Of a DNA stretch of 64,000 nt, positions 42,689-52,113 are shown piece after piece. The stretch spans positions 1 to 64,000 of the forward strand of contig NZ_JAMKQJ010000001.1 in NCBI RefSeq assembly GCF_024643205.1, read 5' to 3'. A program made the translations under genes and the position numbers. Each line of letters opens with the position of its first letter. The stretch's first letter is position 1. Source of the DNA: Parapedobacter tibetensis (GTDB taxonomy: Bacteria > Bacteroidota > Bacteroidia > Sphingobacteriales > Sphingobacteriaceae). The notes under the pieces are model-generated. The model made no database searches. It saw nothing but the letters and a program-made list of their open reading frames with translations, and was not told the origin of the DNA.

Positions 42689-43677
42689 AGGGCTTTAAAA
42701 TCAAACAGTAAGATCAGCTGGATCAATGGTAGGTAGAAAAACGACGTAAACATCACCTTTCGTGCTGAAGCCAAATCGCATTTCAAGAAAAGCTTCAATC
42801 CATACCAGCTAAACAATAAGGCTCCTGCCAGCGAAAACGCGGACACGACATATCCCCCAAATCCGAAGAAAAATGGAAGCATACCCACCGGGATCATTAG
42901 CAATGTGCTAAATAGCACCATGAATGCCGATATCTTGTCTTTCTTGGTTGTGGGCAGCAACCTGAATCCCGCACGCTTATAATCCTCATCAAGCACCCAA
43001 GCTATCCCCCAAAAATGAGGAAATTGCCAGACGAATTGAATGGCAAACAACACCAATGGAATAATAACGATGGCCGCAGCATTATGTTGGCTATAAGCCG
43101 CTAAATCATTTTGACTAAACGCGGCGTAATAGCCTATCAATGGAGGCAATGCCCCCGGAAACGCTCCGATAAATACGGCAATGGGTGATTTACGTTTGAG
43201 TGGCGTATACAAAAATGCATACAGCAATATGGAGAATACCGATAACAATCCAGCAATGAAATTAAGCGTCACCAGTGTATAAGTACCGATGATACCCATC
43301 AATAAGCTCAGCACCAAGGCTTGTCCGGTGGTCATCCTTCCAGCAGGGATGGGCCTGTCAGCCGTACGTTTCATCAACTTATCCAGATCTCGCTCGATGA
43401 TCTCATTGAATCCATTGGCCGATCCGGTAACCAAAAAGCCCCCAACCGTCAATATCATCCAATTTATCCAGTTAATATCTCCTTGTTGCTTACTACCAAT
43501 GAGAAACGCGATGGATGCAGAAAATACCACCGTTATGGTCAGCCTTAACTTTACCAGTTGCTTGAAATCGCCCATGAACTGTGCCAATCCAGCAAAAACC
43601 TCCCCCCTACCGCGTCTCTGCACGGCAACATCTCCTTCAAATTTCCTGGTCTGTATATCGTCCTCAATCCTATTCAT
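42685..43677 (-). CDS. ctaB: Protoheme IX farnesyltransferase (heme O synthase)
   Basis: The 330-residue membrane protein is a UbiA-type prenyltransferase. The first Asp-rich region is NGFNEIIERDLDKLMKRTAD followed by RPIPAGRMT; the second is WGIAWVLDEDYKRAGFRLLP. It farnesylates heme B to heme O, the precursor of heme A for the aa3 oxidase encoded here. It is followed in the cluster by the short subunit III (overlap 4 bases) and preceded by the heme A synthase gene. Confidence 0.93.
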   Translation of the reverse strand: MNRIEDDIQTRKFEGDVAVQRRGRGEVFAGLAQFMGDFKQLVKLRLTITVVFSASIAFLIGSKQQGDINWINWMILTVGGFLVTGSANGFNEIIERDLDKLMKRTADRPIPAGRMTTGQALVLSLLMGIIGTYTLVTLNFIAGLLSVFSILLYAFLYTPLKRKSPIAVFIGAFPGALPPLIGYYAAFSQNDLAAYSQHNAAAIVIIPLVLFAIQFVWQFPHFWGIAWVLDEDYKRAGFRLLPTTKKDKISAFMVLFSTLLMIPVGMLPFFFGFGGYVVSAFSLAGALLFSWYGLKLFLKCDLASARKVMFTSFFYLPLIQLILLFDFKAL

Positions 43678-43712
43678 CTCTTATATTTCTACTCAATTCT
43701 ATTCATCATCCA

Positions 43713-44762
43713 CTATCGGGCAGTCTTGCCAAGCAAAAGCATCAGATAATATTGGGTACCAAATAGCAAACTTGCCAGTACCAAATGCGCTGTCTGCGCA
43801 AAGGGCGGGATATCGAAATAAGCCAACATCACCGCACTTATAATTTGTAATACCAACAGCACCAACAACAGATTGGTAAACCTGCTCTGATAGGTGTTGC
43901 GTGCAAACCGCGAACGAACGACAAAGAAAAGAAACAGCACCGCTATTCCTGATACAAATGCCAGGCTCCGGTGGATATTAAACACGCTCCCTACCCGGTC
44001 CAACCACTCACTCCTGCTAGGTGCATCACCCGAACTTGCTATGCGATCTATTTCTTCCCGCACTCCCGTACCTATCGCTATTTGCGCAATGATTAACAGC
44101 AGCGATAGGGCAGCCAACCATTTTATCCCACTTGACGTGTGGTTAATCAACAAATCCTTATCACGTAATGCCCTTGCCTTGAAATATGTGTAGATACTGA
44201 TCCCTACAATAACCAATGCTAGCAGCATATGTACTGTGATTATCCCAGGCATCAAGTTTGTAGACACCACAATGGAGCCTAGCCAAGCCTGGAAACCCAC
44301 CGCAAACACGTTGATTATGCTCCAGATAAAGATTCTTTTCTTCGTTTTAAAGAACGTAAATGAGAAAACGGCGCAAAGCAACAGCAAAAAACCCGTAACC
44401 GCCCCCACCAATCTGTTAATGTACTCTGTCCACGTCTTTGCAGCGTTAAACTCCTCGTGCTGGAGAATCGACTCATCTTGTCGTATCTGTTCTGCCAATT
44501 CACTGTAGCCAAAGCGGTCTAACGTCTTCGCAAAACGTTCATTCTTCGCTTGCCTTCCCGCTATGTATTTTTCTTCGTATCCCGCTGGCAACTGAGAAAC
44601 TTCAGTAGGTGGCACCAGCTTGTCAAAACATTTTGGCCAATCTGGGCAACCCATTCCCGAGCCCGTGCTACGTACTACCCCACCTGCAAGAATCAACAGA
44701 AACAACGAAACAATCGTAATTTTGTTAATCCACAAAAATCTTTTTTCAGCAGGTGGAAGCAT
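43713..44762 (-). CDS. ctaA: Heme A synthase, COX15/CtaA family
   Basis: The 349-residue membrane protein has eight predicted spans and the family landmarks: ILAGGVVRSTGSGMGCPDWP followed by KCF, with a Cys pair in the first loop, TEYINRLVGAVTGFLLLLCA with the heme-ligand His region expected nearby, ITVHMLLALVIVG, FNIHRSLAFVSG and FAQTAHLVLASLLFG. It oxidises heme O to heme A. The gene is separated from that of oxidase subunit I by a 50-base gap with a hairpin. Confidence 0.92.
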   Translation of the reverse strand: MLPPAEKRFLWINKITIVSLFLLILAGGVVRSTGSGMGCPDWPKCFDKLVPPTEVSQLPAGYEEKYIAGRQAKNERFAKTLDRFGYSELAEQIRQDESILQHEEFNAAKTWTEYINRLVGAVTGFLLLLCAVFSFTFFKTKKRIFIWSIINVFAVGFQAWLGSIVVSTNLMPGIITVHMLLALVIVGISIYTYFKARALRDKDLLINHTSSGIKWLAALSLLLIIAQIAIGTGVREEIDRIASSGDAPSRSEWLDRVGSVFNIHRSLAFVSGIAVLFLFFVVRSRFARNTYQSRFTNLLLVLLVLQIISAVMLAYFDIPPFAQTAHLVLASLLFGTQYYLMLLLGKTAR

Positions 44763-44776
44763 ATGTTTATTTATTA

Positions 44777-44809
44777 AAACCTCATAGGCATTTAAAACCT
44801 ATGAGGTTT
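44777..44809. terminator. 12-bp hairpin between oxidase subunit I and heme A synthase genes
   Basis: AAACCTCATAGG (44777-44788) and its exact reverse complement (44798-44809) enclose a 9-base loop. On the - strand, the direction of the operon, the 3' arm ends GAGGTTT followed by TAATAAATAA, so the T run is short. It is more likely a weak terminator or a 3'-end stabiliser that lowers expression of the downstream assembly genes than a complete stop. Confidence 0.6.
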
Positions 44810-44812
44810 CTA

Positions 44813-46696
44813 TTACTCCGCCTCTTTCTCGGCCTGAGGCCTATTGGCCAGCTCCCATTCCCGCTGGATACGTTCGGCTTCCACGTTGCCTTCAAAATCG
44901 TGTGGCAAGTTTGAGCTCATGGTTTCCGAAAATGGAACCGTCTGCGGGATGAAATCTTCATGGTGTCCCGGTTTGCTATAGTCATATGGCCAGCGGTAAA
45001 CCGTAGGAAGCTCGCCAGGCCAATTGCCATGGATATGCTTCACGCCGGTAGTCCATTCCAAGGTGTTCGAACCCCATGGATTCTGCGTGGCCCGCTTGCC
45101 AAACCGGATAGAGGAGAAGAAGTTCCATAAAAAGGCTACTTGTCCCAAGGCTGCGATAATCGCTGCCCACGTAATGAAGACGTTTACGGAAATCCATTTC
45201 TCCATAAATGGAAATTCTGTAAAGGCATAATACCTACGAGGTACGCCGTCAATTCCCATGAAGTGCATGGGGAAGAACACCAGGTATGCTCCGGCGAATG
45301 TGAGCCAAAAATGCAAATAGCCTAGTTTTTCGTTCATCATCCGACCAAACAGTTTGGGGAACCAATGGTAAACCCCACACAGCATACCAAATATCGATGC
45401 AGAGCCCATTACCAAATGAAAGTGGGCCACTACAAAATAGGTATCATGAAGCGCAATATCAAGCGCCGAATTACCGAGGTACAGCCCTGTCAATCCGCCC
45501 GAAATGAAGAAAGACACCATACCAATGGCGAACAACATAGCTGGTGTAAACCGGATATTACCGCGCCACAATGTGGCTAGGTAATTAAATGATTTCACGG
45601 CCGACGGTACCGCAATAATCAATGTCGTAATCATGAATACCCCACCCAGAAATGGGTTCATCCCCGTCACAAACATGTGGTGCCCCCATACGATGAATGA
45701 CAGAATCGTAATCCCAATCAACGAATATACCATGGCATGGTAACCAAAGATAGGCTTACGTGAATTGGTGGAGATGACCTCGGAAGTCAGGCCAAGCGCT
45801 GGCATCAATACGATATATACTTCGGGATGTCCCAGGAACCAGAATAGATGCTGGAACAATATCGGACTACCACCTTCATTGGGCAAAATCTGCCCTTGTA
45901 CAACCAAATCAGATAAATAGAAACTGGTACCAAAGCTCCGGTCAAAAATGAGCAGCACCACGGCCGATACCAGTACCGGGAAAGACAGCAAGCCTACGAT
46001 GGCCGTCAAGAACAATGCCCATATGGTCAATGGCATCTTCCATAGATCCATCCCTTTGGCACGCATATTTAATACGGTGCTGATGTAGTTGATACCGCCC
46101 AATACCTGCGATGCGATGAACAAGGTCATACTAATCAACCACAAGGTCATTCCCATGGCCGATCCACTGATGGCGGTAGGTACTGCCGATAGTGGAGGAT
46201 AAACTGTCCATCCAGCACTTGCCGGGCCACTTTCCACAAAGAACGAGGAAATCATCACGATACAGGCCGTAAAGAAAAACCAATACGACAACATATTCAT
46301 GAATGGCGAGGCCATATCCCTTGCACCCAATTGATAAGGGATCAATAAGTTAGCGAATGTACCACTGAGTCCTGCCGTGAGGACGAAGAAAACCATGATG
46401 GTACCATGGATGGTTACCAAGGCCAAGAAAAAGTCCGGGCTGATACGGCCACCCTCTGCCCATTTACCCAAAAAGACCTCTAATATCGGGAATTCTTTAT
46501 CAGGCCACGCCAATTGAAGCCTAAACAAAATAGACAGGAACATGGCAAACACCGCCATGACTATCCCCGTAATCAGGAATTGTTTAGCTATCATTTTATG
46601 ATCCTGACTAAAGACGTATTTCGACAAAAATGATTCATGGTGGTGGCCATGTTCGCCGTGATGGTCAGCAGGATGAGCGCTTGTTATACTTGACAT
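44813..46696 (-). CDS. ctaD: Cytochrome c oxidase subunit I (aa3 type)
   Basis: The 627-residue protein is a full heme-copper oxidase catalytic subunit. Landmarks are FVLTAGLSGTFANLLIPYQL in the early spans, the CuB region FWFLGHPEVYIVLMPALGLT (His and cross-linked Tyr), VWGHHMFVTGMNP (two CuB His), and the heme-ligand region HDTYFVVAHFHLVMGSASI. A His-rich N-terminal tail precedes the first span (HPADHHGEHGHHHES). It reduces oxygen at heme a3-CuB and pumps protons in the inner membrane. The subunit II gene lies immediately upstream. Confidence 0.97.
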   Translation of the reverse strand: MSSITSAHPADHHGEHGHHHESFLSKYVFSQDHKMIAKQFLITGIVMAVFAMFLSILFRLQLAWPDKEFPILEVFLGKWAEGGRISPDFFLALVTIHGTIMVFFVLTAGLSGTFANLLIPYQLGARDMASPFMNMLSYWFFFTACIVMISSFFVESGPASAGWTVYPPLSAVPTAISGSAMGMTLWLISMTLFIASQVLGGINYISTVLNMRAKGMDLWKMPLTIWALFLTAIVGLLSFPVLVSAVVLLIFDRSFGTSFYLSDLVVQGQILPNEGGSPILFQHLFWFLGHPEVYIVLMPALGLTSEVISTNSRKPIFGYHAMVYSLIGITILSFIVWGHHMFVTGMNPFLGGVFMITTLIIAVPSAVKSFNYLATLWRGNIRFTPAMLFAIGMVSFFISGGLTGLYLGNSALDIALHDTYFVVAHFHLVMGSASIFGMLCGVYHWFPKLFGRMMNEKLGYLHFWLTFAGAYLVFFPMHFMGIDGVPRRYYAFTEFPFMEKWISVNVFITWAAIIAALGQVAFLWNFFSSIRFGKRATQNPWGSNTLEWTTGVKHIHGNWPGELPTVYRWPYDYSKPGHHEDFIPQTVPFSETMSSNLPHDFEGNVEAERIQREWELANRPQAEKEAE

Positions 46697-46728
46697 ATCT
46701 GTTTATTAAATGCGTTATTCCCTAATAA

Positions 46729-48072
46729 TTAATTGGTAGCGGCCAGCAACTTGGCATCCGCTGTATCTTCATTTACCTGTGTCACCTGGAATTCCTTTCT
46801 CAAATCTTCTGTAAAGAAGTAGGGTTGTTCATTGAGCCACTCCTTATATTCTTCTTCGGTCACTACCCGCACTAATTTCTGCATATTGAAATGGTTGGCG
46901 CCGCATATTTTGGCACATAGCATAACATAATTATAACTGTAATCGTCCAACTTGTCACGCATTTCTTCAGTGGTGATGGTCGGTGTAAACTGAAAATAGG
47001 TCTTCATCCCCGGTACAGCATTAATTTGTACCCTAAAATCGGGAATATAAAAGCTATGCAAGATATCTTTAGAAGTAATTTGGAAACGCACGGGTTTATT
47101 CACTGGGATCACGATTTCCGATCCCATTTGGTCATCCCAGCTCTTCTTGTCATTGAAATCGATGCCCAAGCCATTCAGCGGTGTAGTCAGCTTATAGTTC
47201 CGCTCACCGATCGCTCCATCGCGTCCAGCATACCGCACTGTCCACATAAACTGCTCTCCGATCACTTCAATCTGGATTGCATTTTTCTGCTCTTCTTCTG
47301 GTATATTGGTGATGGCCCGCCAATTGAAAAAACCAAATAAGACCAATATGGTAAGCACGATGGCGGGCACAATGGTCCACACCTTCTCAATCGTATTGTT
47401 GTGTGGGTAGAAATAAGCCTTACGGTTCTCACGGGCACGGTATCGGAAGGCAAAGCCAAACAGGGCGATATGGGTAAGCACAAGGACGATGGTACAGATA
47501 ACCGTGGTAACCATGAACATTATATCGAGATTGACGCCATGCTGCGTAGCGGCCTCCCGCATGGATTGTGCACCATGATGTACATAAGACCAATATACCC
47601 CGTATAACCCTGTTACCAAAGCAACGATAAATAATCCAGCCTGTATATTGTTGAGGTAATGGGTACTATCCTTGCCGTTCATCTTCCTTGTAAGCTCATA
47701 TACCTGCAAAATCTTACCGATCACAGCCACCAATATGCATAACAGGAAGAACAGCAATACATAGTAGAAGAAATTCGTATATACTTGGGGATTGATACCT
47801 GGTTTCCCTGCGGCATCTGAAGTAGCCGTGGGAGTTGCACCTACACTGCCGGCAGATGCCGCGGTATCCGTGGTGTCAGTCCCTGTAGCAGCAGCTGCAG
47901 TATCCATATCGGCGGTAACGGCCGTATCCGTATCTCCTACGGTAGCCGTTGTATCAACGGCCTGCGCCGCTGAATCCGCTTCCTGCGCAAACATAGAACC
48001 AGATAGCCCTATACTCACCATGAATGCCAGTATAAAAACCGTCTTGAATTTGATATTGTCTATAAAGCTCAT
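46729..48072 (-). CDS. ctaC: Cytochrome c oxidase subunit II with Asp/Thr/Ala-rich extension
   Basis: The 447-residue protein has a signal peptide (to about residue 29, SMFAQ), then about 65 residues almost entirely of D, T, A, G, S and V (for example DTTATVGDTDTAVTADMDTA), and then three predicted spans instead of the usual two. The cupredoxin domain binds CuA: C386, C390, H394 and M397 in CAKICGANHFNM, with the upstream His in KDILHSFYIPDFRVQ. No CxxCH heme motif is present, so this is an aa3 rather than a caa3 oxidase. Electrons must come from a separate cytochrome, probably of the Act complex encoded upstream. Confidence 0.92.
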   Translation of the reverse strand: MSFIDNIKFKTVFILAFMVSIGLSGSMFAQEADSAAQAVDTTATVGDTDTAVTADMDTAAAATGTDTTDTAASAGSVGATPTATSDAAGKPGINPQVYTNFFYYVLLFFLLCILVAVIGKILQVYELTRKMNGKDSTHYLNNIQAGLFIVALVTGLYGVYWSYVHHGAQSMREAATQHGVNLDIMFMVTTVICTIVLVLTHIALFGFAFRYRARENRKAYFYPHNNTIEKVWTIVPAIVLTILVLFGFFNWRAITNIPEEEQKNAIQIEVIGEQFMWTVRYAGRDGAIGERNYKLTTPLNGLGIDFNDKKSWDDQMGSEIVIPVNKPVRFQITSKDILHSFYIPDFRVQINAVPGMKTYFQFTPTITTEEMRDKLDDYSYNYVMLCAKICGANHFNMQKLVRVVTEEEYKEWLNEQPYFFTEDLRKEFQVTQVNEDTADAKLLAATN

Positions 48073-48192
48073 TTCTATTATAACGATTATCCGTGATGTC
48101 TCTTATCTATTATTTATATTTAGCTATCGGCTTTCGGTCATCAGTTTTCAGCTATCAGCTAATTGATTATCAATAGTTAACCCGTTCATATC

Positions 48193-49428
48193 TTATATCT
48201 GATGATGCAGACTTTCTTCAAGGAAGGGGTGTTTAGCCGGGGCCAACGCATGTTTACCCAATTTGTTGAGCACAAGGAACGTGAAAAGCCCAATGAATCC
48301 TAGTGCGGTACCAAGCTCAATCCATCCAAACCCACGGTGCACTTCCACCGTACCCGGCATGATCATGATGTAGTAATCCAACCAATGGCCAAGCAACAAT
48401 ACGATGCAAACAGCCATTAGCGTATTCATCTTCCGTTTGGTATCCCGATCCATCAGTGCTAAAATGGGCACTACAAAATTGACGAATAAGTTTATCCAAA
48501 ACAAGGTTTTGTACTCAGGTTCCCAACGCTTATAGAAGTAAACAGTCTCCTCTGGGATATTTGCATACCAAATCAACATGAACTGTGCAAACCATACATA
48601 GGTCCAAAAAATGGAAAATCCAAAAATCAACTTGCCCAGATCATGCAAATGATTTTCATTCACCCAAGCCAAATAGCCTGATTTTTTCAATAGTATTATA
48701 ATCAATGTAATCACGCAAAGGCCGCTCACCCACAGCGCTGCAAAGTTATACCAGCCAAACATGGTAGAAAACCAGTGCGCCTCCAATGACATAATGGTAT
48801 CAAAAGACCAAATAGGTGTGGTAAAACCAAAAATCACTAAAAACAATGCAGAAAGCTTGAAACTTTTCTTATATGAATTCAAGCCGCCATCAAGGTCTTC
48901 ATTATACGAATACTTCGCCAATAGCCAAGAGCAGATGCTATAGGCACCCATGAAAACCACCTGGCGAATCAAGAATCCGGGTGCGTTCAAGAACGCTGCC
49001 TTTCCGGCCACCAATGCGTCATAATTGGGGCTATCAGGATCAGTAAGTCCTTCAGCGTACCAATGGTGATACAAATTATGCGAGAACAAGCCTGTAGCTG
49101 TGATGACCAGTAGGATAAGGGATGCAATAGGCAATACACTTGCCATGGCTTGCGGAATGCGAATCATCCCCGATGACCAGCCGGATTGTGTCACATATTG
49201 TAACGCCAAAAAGAACCCGCCCGCCGCACACACACAAGTAAAATAATATCCCATCAACAGCAAGTTGGCATAGGTGCGCTCCACGGTGATGTGATCGCTG
49301 GAAAGCAAGCCGATAGCGATAGCCACGATGCCCACAACAATGGCGGCCAAGCTCAGCGTCTTCGCTTTCCCTGTAAATACGAACTGCTCGCTAAAATTAT
49401 AATCGTGATGATGACTGTGAGTTCCCAT
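48193..49428 (-). CDS. actF: Alternative complex III subunit ActF
   Basis: The 411-residue membrane protein with about ten spans is the smaller NrfD-like-related Act subunit. Recognisable parts are GFLIRQVVFMGAYSICSWLL, PIWSFDTIMSLEAHWFSTMF and WFAQFMLIWYANIPEETVYF, the last typical for ActF of Bacteroidota. The N-terminus is His-rich (GTHSHHHDYNFSEQFVF). It is a quinol-side membrane subunit of the menaquinol:acceptor oxidoreductase. Confidence 0.9.
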   Translation of the reverse strand: MGTHSHHHDYNFSEQFVFTGKAKTLSLAAIVVGIVAIAIGLLSSDHITVERTYANLLLMGYYFTCVCAAGGFFLALQYVTQSGWSSGMIRIPQAMASVLPIASLILLVITATGLFSHNLYHHWYAEGLTDPDSPNYDALVAGKAAFLNAPGFLIRQVVFMGAYSICSWLLAKYSYNEDLDGGLNSYKKSFKLSALFLVIFGFTTPIWSFDTIMSLEAHWFSTMFGWYNFAALWVSGLCVITLIIILLKKSGYLAWVNENHLHDLGKLIFGFSIFWTYVWFAQFMLIWYANIPEETVYFYKRWEPEYKTLFWINLFVNFVVPILALMDRDTKRKMNTLMAVCIVLLLGHWLDYYIMIMPGTVEVHRGFGWIELGTALGFIGLFTFLVLNKLGKHALAPAKHPFLEESLHHQI

Positions 49429-49448
49429 TTAATATAGCTGATATAATA

Positions 49449-50099
49449 TTATTTCTTTTGTAATTCTCTAACATACATAACCACCTTCCAACGTTCCTCG
49501 GGAGATAATTGGGAAGCATGCGACCCCATCAAATTGACACCGTATGTAATGGTATGATAGATCTTTCCATCCGTTAAATCTTTCATGGCACCACCTCTTG
49601 ATGAGTTGATCGAATCGCTCGCTGCATACGATGGCGGTGGCGGAAAATTTTCCAACATCCGTCGCTCTGATTTGGTAACCAGCTCCCTATCTTTCGTGAT
49701 GCTTCCGTCGCCACGCCCTTCTGCACCATGGCATACCGCACAATACACTTGGTACAAAGCTGCACCTTCGGCCATTACCTTCTCGGTTTTCTCCAAGGGA
49801 TTGGTTAATTCAGCTCCAGCACGTTCGTAATCTTGCACGGTATTGACATACGCAAACCGCTCGAAACCTACAGGTGTCGTACCTGTGGGAGGGGTTTGGG
49901 CAGTCTTACCATCCTTAAAGTTATTGTTCGGTTGGTCTGGGTTATAACCGATAGGATCGTACATATTCCTTGAAAATTCCCAGCGGGTGCTGCGGGTGGT
50001 TTTTTCCCCACAAGCAGCCACCACCGCCGCAATCGCGACAGCCGCACTTACAGCTCCAAGAAAATTCTTCCTATTCATAGCTAACATATTTTCGTTCAT
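49449..50099 (-). CDS. actE: Alternative complex III cytochrome c subunit ActE
   Basis: The 216-residue lipoprotein has one heme c site, C120-A-V-C123-H124 (YQVYCAVCHGAEGRGDG), with a Met ligand candidate in NLMGSHASQLSPEE. The first ATG (50099) overlaps actD by 29 bases; the ATG at 50078 gives a cleaner lipoprotein signal (MNRKNFLGAVSAAVAIAAVV, then AAC) and an 8-base overlap, and may be the true start. It carries electrons from the complex to the oxidase and would be anchored on the periplasmic side. Confidence 0.9.
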   Translation of the reverse strand: MNENMLAMNRKNFLGAVSAAVAIAAVVAACGEKTTRSTRWEFSRNMYDPIGYNPDQPNNNFKDGKTAQTPPTGTTPVGFERFAYVNTVQDYERAGAELTNPLEKTEKVMAEGAALYQVYCAVCHGAEGRGDGSITKDRELVTKSERRMLENFPPPPSYAASDSINSSRGGAMKDLTDGKIYHTITYGVNLMGSHASQLSPEERWKVVMYVRELQKK

Positions 50100-50607
50100 T
50101 GTACTTCACTTCAACAGCCCCAGCTTCTTTAAGCAATTCCGCTATTTTATCGTGGTCTGTATTTTCATTGGCGTCAATCGCGATGATAAATCGGTCGTCC
50201 GTAGCGCGTAAATCCATCACCCTTGGTGCGCGGCCTGGAAACAAATGATTGCGAAAGAAAAACGTAGCCACCATACCTAACGCACACAACAGGATGGTCA
50301 CCTCAAACGTGACAGGCACAAAAGCGGGCAGTGGAAGTGCTGGTTTGCCACCAATATTCATCGGCCAATCGTAGGTCATGGTATAATACAGCAAGCCGAA
50401 CCCCAAGAATGTGCCTGTGATACCGAAGTAAAACGCAGCGATGGGTAAGCGCGAGGGCTTCACACCTAATTTAGCCTCTATACCATGGATGGGCATCGGT
50501 GTAAAGCAATCGTAAATGCTGATGTGCTGTTCCTGCAGCTTGTCAATCCCGTCCATCATCTCATCCGGGTCTGCAAAACTTCCGAGTATATATTTAATAT
50601 TGCTCAT
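50071..50607 (-). CDS. actD: Alternative complex III subunit ActD (DUF3341)
   Basis: The 178-residue protein has the DUF3341 pattern: ILGSFADPDEMMDGIDKLQE, YDCFTPMPIHGIEAKLGVKP, two membrane spans (IAAFYFGITGTFLGFGLLYY; PVTFEVTILLCALGMVATFF) and the ending RFIIAIDANENTDHDKIAEL. It is a structural membrane subunit of Act. It is 2 bases from actC and overlaps actE. Confidence 0.92.
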   Translation of the reverse strand: MSNIKYILGSFADPDEMMDGIDKLQEQHISIYDCFTPMPIHGIEAKLGVKPSRLPIAAFYFGITGTFLGFGLLYYTMTYDWPMNIGGKPALPLPAFVPVTFEVTILLCALGMVATFFFRNHLFPGRAPRVMDLRATDDRFIIAIDANENTDHDKIAELLKEAGAVEVKYNERKYVSYE

Positions 50608-50609
50608 TG

Positions 50610-52091
50610 CTACTTAGTTTCTAATTCTTTGATTTCCTCATCTGTCACCGAATCGTACTTCGTAAGCGAATTTTTGAAGTAGGTCACTTCTCCGGCATCC
50701 AAATGACCTTCCTTGATCAATTTGGCTTTCTGCTGTAAACTTGCACTCTTCAAGAGCAGCTTCACTTCGGCAATGGCAATGCCCGGAAGGAAGCGCAAGA
50801 ACAACAGGAACAATGTGAAAAACAACCCAATTGATCCAACGAAAATACCGACATCCACCCAAGTAGGATAAAACATCGCCCAGCTCGAAGGGATGTAATC
50901 ACGGTGCAGCGAGGTGACGATGATCACGAAACGTTCAAACCACATTCCGATATTTACCACGATAGACAGCACCCAAGAAATCGGGATGCTGGTACGTATT
51001 TTCTTAAACCAAAACAATTGCGGAGAAATCACGTTGCATGTCATCATTGCCCAGTAGGCCCAAGCGTAAGGGCCAGCAATCCGGTTGGCAAAGGCATACA
51101 TCTCGTATTCCGAACCTGAATACCAAGCGATGAACAGTTCCGTTAGGTAAGCAATACCCACGATCGAACCCGTTACCATGATAATCTTATTCATGGATTC
51201 GATATGGAACATGGTGATGTAATTCTCGAAATTAAGCACCTTACGCATCACCAATAATAAGGTCTGCACCATGGCGAAACCGGAGAAAATCGCACCTGCC
51301 ACAAAGTAAGGCGGGAAAATAGTAGTATGCCATCCCGGAATTACCGATGTGGCAAAGTCCATGGATACGATGGTATGTACCGAAAGCACCAATGGGGTGG
51401 AAATACCAGCGAGGATGAGCGACACGATTTCAAACCGTTGCCATGTCTTCACCGATCCGCTCCACCCGAACGACAGGATGGAATAAATCCTTCTTTTCAA
51501 TCCTGCGGCGCGGTCACGTACGGAGGAGATGTCGGGCAAAAGGCCACAATACCAGAACACCAAGGATACGGTGAAGTAAGTGGAAATCGCGAATGCATCC
51601 CATACCAACGGTGAGTTGAAGTTGACCCACAAAGATCCAAATTGGTTGGGCAGCGGAAATATCCAGTAAGCCAACCACGGCCGCCCCATATGGGACACCA
51701 CATAGGTAGCTGCACAGATCACCGCAAAAATGGTCATCGCCTCTGCCGAGCGGTTGATGGAATTACGCCAGTTTTGACGGAACAACAACAACACGGCCGA
51801 AATCAGTGTACCGGCGTGACCGATACCCACCCACCATACAAATCCCGTGATGTCCCAAGCCCAACCGACAGTTTTATTCAGCCCCCAAGTACCTATACCT
51901 GTCCAGAAGGTATAACTCACGCTCCCAACCCACAGCAAGGCACCCAATGCGGCCATAATGAACCCAATCCACCAAGCTTTATTGGGCTTATTTTCCACCG
52001 GCAACAGGATATCATCCGTTATTTTGGCATAGGTGATATCTTTGCCTGTTATTAATGGTTCCCTTAATATTGATTCGTTATGCGATGACAT
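50610..52091 (-). CDS. actC: Alternative complex III subunit ActC (NrfD/PsrC type)
   Basis: The 493-residue membrane protein with about ten spans is the NrfD-like quinol-binding subunit. Landmarks are WAWDITGFVWWVGIGHAGTL, THMGRP-like SHMGRPWLAYWIFPLPNQFG, VLSVHTIVSMDFATSVIPGW and IGMWFERFVIIVTSLHRDYI. It binds menaquinol and probably couples oxidation to proton movement. It lies between actB and actD. Confidence 0.95.
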   Translation of the reverse strand: MSSHNESILREPLITGKDITYAKITDDILLPVENKPNKAWWIGFIMAALGALLWVGSVSYTFWTGIGTWGLNKTVGWAWDITGFVWWVGIGHAGTLISAVLLLFRQNWRNSINRSAEAMTIFAVICAATYVVSHMGRPWLAYWIFPLPNQFGSLWVNFNSPLVWDAFAISTYFTVSLVFWYCGLLPDISSVRDRAAGLKRRIYSILSFGWSGSVKTWQRFEIVSLILAGISTPLVLSVHTIVSMDFATSVIPGWHTTIFPPYFVAGAIFSGFAMVQTLLLVMRKVLNFENYITMFHIESMNKIIMVTGSIVGIAYLTELFIAWYSGSEYEMYAFANRIAGPYAWAYWAMMTCNVISPQLFWFKKIRTSIPISWVLSIVVNIGMWFERFVIIVTSLHRDYIPSSWAMFYPTWVDVGIFVGSIGLFFTLFLLFLRFLPGIAIAEVKLLLKSASLQQKAKLIKEGHLDAGEVTYFKNSLTKYDSVTDEEIKELETK

Positions 52092-52113
52092 AATATGTTA
52101 TTTCAAATAGTGA

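Noticed and set aside
46729..48072. Subunit II considered as caa3-type
   Set aside because: No CxxCH heme motif is present in the protein; only the CuA ligands are found.
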